Source of the DNA: Thermoplasmata archaeon
Lineage (GTDB): Archaea; Thermoplasmatota; E2; DHVEG-1; B18-G2
Length of the DNA stretch: 8,166 nt
NCBI GenBank assembly: GCA_003651105.1
Contig: QMTN01000011.1
Span: 1-8,166 of the forward strand
Direction of reading: 5' to 3'
Of the stretch, positions 1 through 5,874 are shown in pieces; position 1 is the stretch's first letter; each line of letters opens with the position of its first letter. Under the pieces are notes generated by a model. It was given only the letters and a program-made list of their open reading frames with translations, had not been told where the DNA came from and made no database searches. The position numbers and the translations under genes were made by a program.

Positions 1-2436
1 GAATTGATTGATAGGAGTAGCTTAACATCCCTCGATAATATCTCCTTCAGAACCAACGGTAGCCTCTGGTTCTTCGTTCCCTCACAACACTTTATCTTCA
101 AGGTAGATCAGAAGAAGGAAACCGTATCAGCCATAACCCTGAGCTGGTCTGGTTCATTCGATGGAGATAGGATCAAGATCTATGCATGGGATTACGATGC
201 CCTAAGTGGCAGAGGGATGTGGAAGTTCCAGGGTGAGATTGAGCGGGGAGAAAACAACCTGGCTATAGGTGGAAGCGAGCCGTGTAGATTTGTAAGCGGG
301 GATGGAAGGGTGGATATCCTGGTAATGCCAGCACTCAACCTGGGTGGCGTGAGTTACATCTCTACGGATTATGTATCCATTGATGTAAGAGGCGTTGCGA
401 AGGCGAATGCAACTCTAGTCACAAAAACCCTTGAACCAGGGAATCTATGGAGATGGGAATTCGTGGAGTGGAATGGATATCAGGATGAGCACAGCTCGAT
501 CAAGGTACAGGTTCTTGATAGCAACGGTAGGGTGCTGGAGGATATAGAAGGGAACGATGAGGGTTTTGAAGAAAGGATAATACCCTTGAATGATCTGTCT
601 GGAATCAGAGGGATAAGATTGAGATTCTACATGGAAACAACAAATCCTCCCCATCGACCCATGCTCTCTTGGTACAGGATACTCTGGTTGAGAGAAGATA
701 GATGGAGGGATGATTTTGCAACGAATTACAGGATAGAGGAGAAAAGCGATAAGGAGATCATCTCGAAAACGATCTTCCTACCAAAGGGTTATTGGTGGGA
801 CAGGTTCGAAGCAAGGGTGGATCTCCATGGTGGAAACATAACCTTTTCCATACTCGATGGAAGTGGAAAGGAAATAATCTCAGATATCGGGGGAAGGAGT
901 TTCACGACCTATGACATCTCTCAGATATGCACCAGGAGCATAAAGTTGAAGGCTGAGATAGAGAAGAAAGGTACCTCACCTCCGGAGATCAGGGAGTGGA
1001 TCGTCACCTTCTCGAGAGAAGATACAAAACCGATCATAATCGCTCCATCCATAATCTATCTGGGTATCGATGATGTAAAGGGCAAGAGGATTGATGTGGA
1101 GGTTTCTTGTAGGGATGAGGATCCCGGGATATGCGTGGAATCCGGAAGGTACAGGCTCGAATATACGGATAACGTAACCGGTCTCAGATATTACAGCCGG
1201 TGGCTACATGCGATAATCAATGAAACGAACTGCTCGAAGCGAGCCAGGATGGTTGCACATGATATCAGCATCTTCTACAACGATTCTTTAAAGGATATCC
1301 TCCCGATAAACAAAAGATTGAACCTCACCCTATCAGGTATAGATTTCATGGTAAGGGATATGGCGGGAAACGAGAACAGAACGGACTTCATAGATGTGGT
1401 GATAGATACCGAGCCTCCAGCATCTAGGATAACAACGGACGTAGAGGAGATTGGATACAAGCATGGTTATGAAACCATAGAGATATCAGCAGATGCAACC
1501 GATGATGTGTCAAATATAAGGAATGTAACCCTCTATTACATGGTCTCGAACGACAATATCAGCTTTTCCGAGCCAAAGGAGTACTCAACCTTGAACAGAC
1601 CACCATGGAAATGGGAGTTTGAACCTACGGAGAGCGGATACTACAAGTTCTTCACGATAGCGGTAGATAATGCGGGCAATTTCGAAGCCAAGGATGAAGG
1701 AGAGCTTTCCCTGCTCATAGATATAAATGAGCCGGATGAGCCGATCTTTGAAGACAGGGTATACTGGTTGAATGATAGAAGGATAGACTTTGTCAGCTTC
1801 TACGATGATCTCTCCATAGATACGATAGAGTACAGGATTGGTGGTGAGGAGTACTTTGGATGGAAAGAGATAGCGGATGGAGTGGGTACAAGCTTCTATG
1901 AAGAGAGCTGGGAGATAGACGTCTGGGACTGGGAGAGGATGGAGAACGGCAAGATCTATCCGATATACTTCAGGATAAAGGATCTGGTTGGGAACGAGTA
2001 CGTTACGCCAGATGATGGGTGTGCACTCAAGGTGGGGAAGGATGTGATACCTCCCTACCCTTACCTAGAGCCCATCAAACTCTGGCAGTACAAGAGACCC
2101 GTGGAGATATCCTCTTACGTTTCCACTGGGGATGGGAGCGATATCTCAAAGGTCATCCTGATGTACAGATACTCAGCTGATAATAGAACATGGAGTGAGT
2201 GGAAGGTATACGATGAAGAGGTGTTTACGGGATCGCATACATGGTTTTTCGATCCCGAAGAGGGCGATGGCTACTATCAGGTGAGACTGATATCCTATGA
2301 CAGTGCTGGAAACTCTGCCGAATCGACCATCAGCTTCGGCATAACCATCTTACCACAGAAGGAGATAATCATCATGTTATCGATGTTCGTGATCCTTCTT
2401 ATCTCTTCAGCAATAGTTTCAAGGGAGCTTGCTTAA
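1..2436 (+). CDS. Large cell-surface protein with tandem Ig-like domains and C-terminal membrane anchor (5' partial)
   Basis: The reading frame is open at the left edge, so the true start and any signal peptide lie upstream. Residues are numbered here from the TTG at base 4. The C-terminus has one hydrophobic segment (about 788-805) followed by only SRELA, which suggests a protein displayed outside the cell and anchored by its tail. Two N-terminal beta-rich modules (about 140-230 and 255-338) look related: each has a Trp/aromatic strand, then a VLDSNG or ILDGSG turn, and ends in a P-x-x-x-W strand. Four Ig-like units follow, each closing with a D-x-x-G-N turn at residues 452-456, 555-559, 660-664 and 766-770, about 105 residues apart. 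At least twelve N-x-S/T sequons fit an N-glycosylated archaeal surface protein. Adhesion, S-layer or envelope roles are all possible; no catalytic motif is visible. It converges on the PAC2 gene and shares its stop bases. Confidence 0.85.
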   Translation, partial: ELIDRSSLTSLDNISFRTNGSLWFFVPSQHFIFKVDQKKETVSAITLSWSGSFDGDRIKIYAWDYDALSGRGMWKFQGEIERGENNLAIGGSEPCRFVSGDGRVDILVMPALNLGGVSYISTDYVSIDVRGVAKANATLVTKTLEPGNLWRWEFVEWNGYQDEHSSIKVQVLDSNGRVLEDIEGNDEGFEERIIPLNDLSGIRGIRLRFYMETTNPPHRPMLSWYRILWLREDRWRDDFATNYRIEEKSDKEIISKTIFLPKGYWWDRFEARVDLHGGNITFSILDGSGKEIISDIGGRSFTTYDISQICTRSIKLKAEIEKKGTSPPEIREWIVTFSREDTKPIIIAPSIIYLGIDDVKGKRIDVEVSCRDEDPGICVESGRYRLEYTDNVTGLRYYSRWLHAIINETNCSKRARMVAHDISIFYNDSLKDILPINKRLNLTLSGIDFMVRDMAGNENRTDFIDVVIDTEPPASRITTDVEEIGYKHGYETIEISADATDDVSNIRNVTLYYMVSNDNISFSEPKEYSTLNRPPWKWEFEPTESGYYKFFTIAVDNAGNFEAKDEGELSLLIDINEPDEPIFEDRVYWLNDRRIDFVSFYDDLSIDTIEYRIGGEEYFGWKEIADGVGTSFYEESWEIDVWDWERMENGKIYPIYFRIKDLVGNEYVTPDDGCALKVGKDVIPPYPYLEPIKLWQYKRPVEISSYVSTGDGSDISKVILMYRYSADNRTWSEWKVYDEEVFTGSHTWFFDPEEGDGYYQVRLISYDSAGNSAESTISFGITILPQKEIIIMLSMFVILLISSAIVSRELA

Positions 2437-3197
2437 CCAATATAACTCAGGTCTTCCTTGCCCTTTCTGATCCCTTCCTCCAAACTCCTCAACTGCTGAG
2501 CAATGAGCTCTATCTCTCTGGCCTTCCTTTCAAGCTCGGTGAGATCAACCTCTATGTTAAGCACCTTGCTCAGTATGGTAAGAACAGCCTTTGCACTCTT
2601 TGGATCGACGAGATAGCCCGGGGTCTCTCCCATCAGGCATACTCCTTCCATTCCATAAAGCCTTCCCAAGCCGAGTAAAAGACCGCTTGCGCCTATGATA
2701 CCTCCGCCAGGCTCATTTTCTCTGAATATCACACCATACTTCTTCATCTTGTTTACCAGTCTCCTCGATGTTGCTGCACCCAGAACGTTCGGTTCCTTCA
2801 CTTCCCTGCCAAGACCGTATCCTCCGAGGGTGAATATCTGCTTTACATTGTAGCTTTTCGCAATCCTGAGTATGGAATCTGCGAGCTCATACTGACCGCT
2901 GGAGGATAAACCCTGATAATCTCCGGTCAGCAGGATGAGATCCTTCTGGTTCTTCTTTTTCGCCTTCCAGAAGTAGAGCTCGTTGTTGACCAGTTTTATG
3001 GTCCCATTCTGGTTTATGAAGACCTGGGGAGGAAAATCCTTGCTGTAGATCTCGATGAACTTCTTTGCACCTATACTCTCTATCAGATGCTCAATGGCAA
3101 GCTTTCCAACGTTCCCTATACCTGGAAGCCCCTCTATCAGGATGGGCTCCTTCAGGATGGGTTTTTTCCCGATATATCTAATCACTATCTCCTCCAT
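2433..3197 (-). CDS. PAC2 family protein (archaeal proteasome assembly chaperone-like)
   Basis: This 254-residue protein has the glycine-rich landmarks of the archaeal PAC2 family: GLPGIGNVG at 23-31, LLTGDYQG at 89-96, TLGGYG at 123-128, EPGGGIIGASGLLLG at 162-176 and GETPGYLVDPKSA at 190-202. A charged probable coiled coil follows at about 219-248. Family members such as the Pyrococcus Pba proteins are related to eukaryotic proteasome assembly chaperones; some carry a C-terminal HbYX proteasome-docking motif. This one ends LSYIG, where Tyr is third from the end, so there is no canonical HbYX and proteasome activation is uncertain. It is the last gene of the eL44 operon. Its start lies inside the Nop10 gene (20-nt overlap) and is preceded by GGAGAGGGG, so translation is probably coupled. 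Function in this organism is inferred from the family. Confidence 0.88.
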   Translation of the reverse strand: MEEIVIRYIGKKPILKEPILIEGLPGIGNVGKLAIEHLIESIGAKKFIEIYSKDFPPQVFINQNGTIKLVNNELYFWKAKKKNQKDLILLTGDYQGLSSSGQYELADSILRIAKSYNVKQIFTLGGYGLGREVKEPNVLGAATSRRLVNKMKKYGVIFRENEPGGGIIGASGLLLGLGRLYGMEGVCLMGETPGYLVDPKSAKAVLTILSKVLNIEVDLTELERKAREIELIAQQLRSLEEGIRKGKEDLSYIG

Positions 3198-3366
3198 GGA
3201 TCAAACCCCTCTCCAACTTCTTGAGACACCTCCTGTACCTGCCATACCTATCCTGGGGAGAGAATCTCGGTGGCTTCTTTATTATGGTTTCCCTCCCGCA
3301 TATCCTGCACACCTCCTTCATCGTGTACAGATTACAGTACCTACAGTACCTGATCTCCCTTTTCAT
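3178..3366 (-). CDS. nop10: Nop10, H/ACA ribonucleoprotein subunit
   Basis: Nop10 is a small subunit of H/ACA ribonucleoproteins. It binds the Cbf5 pseudouridine synthase and helps form the active complex that converts uridine to pseudouridine in rRNA. The 62-residue protein is typical in size. It has an N-terminal zinc ribbon with Cys8, Cys11, Cys20 and Cys23, then the conserved basic segment PPRFSPQDRYGRYRR (residues 32-46) that forms the C-terminal helix region. Its ATG overlaps the aIF2 alpha stop as ATGA, and only a weak ribosome-binding sequence is seen, so it probably depends on translational coupling. The aIF2 alpha-Nop10 adjacency is widely conserved in archaea and supports the call. 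Confidence 0.96.
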   Translation of the reverse strand: MKREIRYCRYCNLYTMKEVCRICGRETIIKKPPRFSPQDRYGRYRRCLKKLERGLIHGGDSD

Positions 3367-4157
3367 TTTTTACCCAGATCCCTTATCAGATCGCACTCAC
3401 CTTCATAATTCCTGATGTAGCTTTTTGCTCTATCAACCGCTTTCTTCAGCTCCTCCTCCGCTATCTTGTAATCCGGAGCCTTTACCGAGATGTTGTAGAG
3501 TGGAGCCCCTCTATAGGTTACCTCTATCTCCACATCCTCGTACTCGCTATTCTCTGCAAGCTGTAAGGCTTTCTTGATATGTTCAACCCCATCGGATCTC
3601 GAGGAACTTATCTTGATATAACCCTTCACGGTAACGAAAGGTATCTGGATATTATCCCTTGCAACCTCCTCAAAATGTTTCAGCCACTCTCCAGAAAAGC
3701 CATCCTTCCTTAAAGTTTCGGGATCATAGGCGCATTCCTCGAAAGCGGAGTACAGAGATCCATACTTGTCTATGAGCTTCCATGCAAATTCCTTGTAACA
3801 GTCCTCTACCTTCTTGCCCAGCCTGCTCGCAACTATTTCTAGAAGTTTTCTCGCTTTCTGTTCGTTTTTCCATTCCTGGATCTTCTCCCTCCTCTGATGC
3901 TCATTAACCCTCTTCAGAGAAACATCTATATGTCCCTTCTCTCTATCTACGTGCATCACCTTGCAAACTATCCTCTGGTTTTCCTTTATGTGATCCCTGA
4001 TCCTCTTTATCCAGCCCGGCGCTACCTCAGAGATGTGGATGAAACCCTCCTTGCCCGGATATTCTTCCAGCTCTACAAATGCCCCGAAGTTGTGTATGCT
4101 CTTGACTCTGCATACAACGAGCTCGCCTTCCTCCGGAAATTCTTCTTTTCTGAACAT
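3363..4157 (-). CDS. Translation initiation factor aIF2 subunit alpha
   Basis: This is the alpha subunit of the heterotrimeric archaeal aIF2, which delivers initiator Met-tRNA to the small ribosomal subunit. All three family domains are present in 264 residues, the usual length: an S1/OB RNA-binding domain (about 11-84, with GAFVEL, GFIHISEV and KGHIDVSLKRV), a helical middle domain (about 86-170), and a C-terminal alpha/beta domain (about 172-264) that contacts the gamma subunit and tRNA. By my alignment to eukaryotic eIF2 alpha (SELS versus SEVA), the regulatory Ser51 position is Ala46 here, while the Ser48 equivalent is Ser43. Classic Ser51 phosphorylation control therefore cannot occur at that position. 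A GGAGAT lies 11 nt before the ATG, which begins one base after the eS27 stop. Confidence 0.97.
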   Translation of the reverse strand: MFRKEEFPEEGELVVCRVKSIHNFGAFVELEEYPGKEGFIHISEVAPGWIKRIRDHIKENQRIVCKVMHVDREKGHIDVSLKRVNEHQRREKIQEWKNEQKARKLLEIVASRLGKKVEDCYKEFAWKLIDKYGSLYSAFEECAYDPETLRKDGFSGEWLKHFEEVARDNIQIPFVTVKGYIKISSSRSDGVEHIKKALQLAENSEYEDVEIEVTYRGAPLYNISVKAPDYKIAEEELKKAVDRAKSYIRNYEGECDLIRDLGKK

Positions 4158-4158
4158 G

Positions 4159-4332
4159 CTATTCCAAGATCTCCAAAATCTCTCCCCTTATCTCTGCCTT
4201 CCCTCCTTTTGGTTGAGCAAGGACCGCCCCACATATATGACAGGTTACAACCCTCGATGCTCTATCAAACAGCACCTGCTCATTCCCGCAATCCTTGCAT
4301 CTCACCCTCACAAACCTGCTTCTCACTTCCAT
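4159..4332 (-). CDS. rps27e: Small-subunit ribosomal protein eS27 (S27e)
   Basis: This short gene encodes 57 residues beginning [16 protein letters not shown]. It has a four-cysteine zinc finger with Cys12, Cys15, Cys31 and Cys34 (CKDC and CHIC), then the family's [16 protein letters not shown] tail. The size, zinc finger and C-terminal pattern match archaeal S27e, a component of the 30S subunit. It lies 4 nt after the eL44 stop and 1 nt before the aIF2 alpha start, in the conserved order eL44-eS27-aIF2 alpha. The ATG is preceded by GAGGTTTGATCCC, which gives a ribosome-binding sequence that runs across the eL44 stop codon. Confidence 0.96.
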   Translation of the reverse strand: MEVRSRFVRVRCKDCGNEQVLFDRASRVVTCHICGAVLAQPKGGKAEIRGEILEILE

Positions 4333-4336
4333 GGGA

Positions 4337-4618
4337 TCAAACCTCTACCAGCTCAAACCTCTTCGCCCTCACGGTTGGAGCGTGATGCCTCTTTCCGCAT
4401 TCCGTGCATCTATACCTGATGGCGAGCCTCTTGGTTGGCTTCTCCCTATCCTTGGGCTTTGGTCTCGGGAAGCCACCGTATCCCTTGGTTACCCTCCTGA
4501 ACCTTCTCTGTCCAGCCTTGAGCTCGCTCGCCTTGCTCTTCCTCACCTTTTCTATCTCATGAACCGTGTGCTTTTTGCAGTGGGGACAGTATCTCTTTAT
4601 TTTTTTTGGTAGCTTCAT
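4337..4618 (-). CDS. rpl44e: Large-subunit ribosomal protein eL44 (L44e)
   Basis: This 93-residue basic protein has two CxxC pairs (Cys11/Cys14 in YCPHC and Cys71/Cys74 in RCTEC) that make the zinc site of archaeal L44e, plus the conserved glycine-rich [12 protein letters not shown] core at 45-56. It is a 50S subunit protein near the E site. Two in-frame ATGs are available, at 4624 (MGMKLP) and 4618 (MKLP). The purine-rich GGAAGG ends 7 nt before the second but only 1 nt before the first, and family members normally begin MK-x-P, so 4618 is chosen. It is the first gene of the minus-strand operon and follows its own promoter. Confidence 0.96.
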   Translation of the reverse strand: MKLPKKIKRYCPHCKKHTVHEIEKVRKSKASELKAGQRRFRRVTKGYGGFPRPKPKDREKPTKRLAIRYRCTECGKRHHAPTVRAKRFELVEV

Positions 4619-4625
4619 ACCCATT

Positions 4626-4631
4626 CCTTCC
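4626..4631 (-). promoter_or_regulatory. Ribosome-binding site of the eL44 gene
   Basis: The minus strand reads GGAAGG. The 7-nt spacer to the ATG at 4618 is normal, while the 1-nt spacer to the in-frame ATG at 4624 is too short, so this site decides between the two starts. Confidence 0.6.
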
Positions 4632-4659
4632 GTCGATGACGTAGTAAATAGGGATTCGG

Positions 4660-4668
4660 TATAAAAAG
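4660..4668 (-). promoter_or_regulatory. Predicted TATA box for the eL44-eS27-aIF2 alpha-Nop10-PAC2 operon
   Basis: The minus strand reads CTTTTTATA. With the usual archaeal spacing of about 25 nt, transcription would start near 4639, giving a leader of about 20 nt that just contains the GGAAGG site. No clear upstream BRE is visible. The five downstream genes have no gap larger than 4 nt, so this is probably the main promoter for all of them. Confidence 0.6.
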
Positions 4669-4694
4669 ATAGTTGTTGATAGATGACAGCAATA

Positions 4695-4701
4695 TTTATA
4701 T
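4695..4701 (+). promoter_or_regulatory. Predicted TATA box for the secreted-protein gene
   Basis: TTTATAT lies in an AT-rich block (about 4690-4722). A transcription start about 25 nt downstream, near 4723, would leave a 10-nt leader containing GGTGAT (4724-4729), which complements the archaeal 16S rRNA 3' end. A second AT-rich stretch near 4711 is too close to the ATG to serve as the TATA box. Confidence 0.55.
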
Positions 4702-4732
4702 GATTATAGATATATAATTTTATGGTGATGGA

Positions 4733-5299
4733 ATGAGAAGATCGATATCCATCCTGCTGGCTACTTTGCTGATATCGATTTCTCTCATACCGGGAATAAC
4801 CGCGGGATTGGAAAGGCACGGTGGAAAGGCAACCATCCAAGATACAGGCTTGATAACCATAGTTATCAACAGAAAGGGAAGGATGAGCAAGGCACTGTTC
4901 CTCCACGAGGGAAAAACAATAATAGCTGAACCAAACTCAACCATAAATCTGACCATCGGATTCAAGATAAAGGATAAAAGGGGTTTGCTGAAGAAGCTGG
5001 TAAAGGGACCCTATCTGGTGCTGTGCTGTGTGCAGATCTATAAGTACTGCGAGGAAAAGAAGCGTTACAAGCTCGAGCATCTAAAGATCGGAATCTTCCA
5101 TAACTGGATTGCCCGGCAGAGGAGCAAGGAGCTGGTGATCCAGCTGAGGGCGCCTCCAGAGAGTAATACCTCTCAAGAGTACAAGATCGTTACAAGGCTG
5201 ATGATACCTCGTTACTTCATCAGGGCAGTGGGTGTAGGAACCTTTTGCGTGATATCAACCGATGATCGGGCGGAGCAGAACGAGAGCGTAACCATCTAG
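4733..5299 (+). CDS. Putative secreted protein of unknown family
   Basis: I do not recognise this 188-residue protein. It begins with a clear Sec-type signal peptide: MRRS, a hydrophobic core (about 5-20) and a probable cleavage after Ala24 (GITAG). The RR pair is not followed by a Tat pattern. The mature part is mostly alternating hydrophobic and polar strands, suggesting a beta-sandwich, and has four Cys (98, 99, 106, 172) and four N-glycosylation sequons (Asn68, 72, 145, 183). There is no second membrane segment, so it is either released or held by an uncleaved N-terminal anchor. The start is the only reasonable one: GGTGAT lies 3 nt upstream and a TATA box is well placed. It sits in the opposite direction between the gins51 and eL44 clusters and shares its stop bases with gins51. 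A bacterial-type lipobox is absent. Confidence 0.8.
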   Translation: MRRSISILLATLLISISLIPGITAGLERHGGKATIQDTGLITIVINRKGRMSKALFLHEGKTIIAEPNSTINLTIGFKIKDKRGLLKKLVKGPYLVLCCVQIYKYCEEKKRYKLEHLKIGIFHNWIARQRSKELVIQLRAPPESNTSQEYKIVTRLMIPRYFIRAVGVGTFCVISTDDRAEQNESVTI

Positions 5300-5847
5300 G
5301 CTATCCTCTCCGCAACCCCTTTCCTTTTCAATATATCGAAGAGTTCTCCAGAAAGGGTTATGATATCGCCTCTCCTTAACCTGTATCTTTTCATATCCGG
5401 ACCGACGAACCTGGGAATATCTTCCTTGATGAGAACCAAAAACCTCTCTTTCCTTTCCATCTCCTCCTTCTTTTCTTCCTTTCCTTCAAGTATTATCTTC
5501 CTGTACTTGTTCAAACATCCAAGAATCTCCTCGAAGAGCCCTTTTTCTTCGCGAAGCAAGCTCCTAATATCTGGTTTTCCTCCTCTGGCCCTCGAGAGCG
5601 CAGAAAGAACAATCTTCTTTTCCCTGAGTCCATAGATATCGAGTAATATCTGTTTGACATTCCTCAGCTCATCCTCTATCAGCTTCCTCTTATGCTCATC
5701 CTCCTCTGAATTCGCTAGAATCTTAAGCCTCTCCATGTATGATCTTGCCTTCCCATAGAAACCTTGATCAAGCTCCACCGGGTTTGGATTCTTCTTCTCG
5801 ATCTGATGGATCGTTCTTAGTTCCTTGTAGCTTATCCCCTCGTTCAA
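5296..5847 (-). CDS. gins51: DNA replication GINS complex subunit Gins51 (Gins15)
   Basis: GINS joins MCM and the Cdc45/GAN protein in the archaeal CMG helicase. The 183-residue protein has an N-terminal helical A domain (about 1-115, with the FYxxxxSYMERLK pattern at 30-42), an acidic/basic linker rich in EEK/EER (about 122-134), then a small C-terminal B domain (about 135-183) with IPRFVGPDMKRYRLRRGDII. A-then-B order marks the Psf1/Sld5-like Gins51 type rather than Gins23, where the order is reversed. It starts with TTG. An in-frame stop lies four codons upstream, GAGGGGG is 4 nt before the TTG, and the next Met (residue 38) would delete the conserved N-terminal helix. It follows priS by 27 nt in the same direction, so the two are probably co-transcribed. 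Confidence 0.92.
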   Translation of the reverse strand: MNEGISYKELRTIHQIEKKNPNPVELDQGFYGKARSYMERLKILANSEEDEHKRKLIEDELRNVKQILLDIYGLREKKIVLSALSRARGGKPDIRSLLREEKGLFEEILGCLNKYRKIILEGKEEKKEEMERKERFLVLIKEDIPRFVGPDMKRYRLRRGDIITLSGELFDILKRKGVAERIA

Positions 5848-5851
5848 GTTG

Positions 5852-5858
5852 CCCCCTC
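5852..5858 (-). promoter_or_regulatory. Strong ribosome-binding site supporting the TTG start of gins51
   Basis: The minus strand reads GAGGGGG with a 4-nt spacer to TTG at 5847. It lies wholly in the 27-nt gap after the priS stop, and is the main reason for accepting a TTG start. Confidence 0.65.
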
Positions 5859-5874
5859 AAATCAAAAAGATCCA

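Noticed and set aside
3897..4612. Several overlapping plus-strand open frames of 105-162 codons
   Set aside because: They run antisense to eL44, eS27 and aIF2 alpha, have Ser/Pro/Leu-rich composition typical of shadow frames, and lack start signals.
4690..4722. AT-rich block between eL44 and the secreted-protein gene as a replication origin
   Set aside because: Replication genes are nearby, but I see no repeated origin recognition boxes or inverted repeats and no cdc6/orc1 gene; the AT-richness is explained by divergent promoters.
4733..4800. Tat signal peptide in the unknown secreted protein (MRRS)
   Set aside because: The twin Arg is not followed by the required hydrophobic pair and the hydrophobic core starts at once, so a Sec signal is more likely.
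4337..4906. Long minus-strand reading frame extending eL44 by about 95 residues at its N-terminus
   Set aside because: The extension crosses the operon promoter and overlaps the secreted-protein gene antisense; its sequence does not resemble L44e, and a ribosome-binding site supports the start at 4618.
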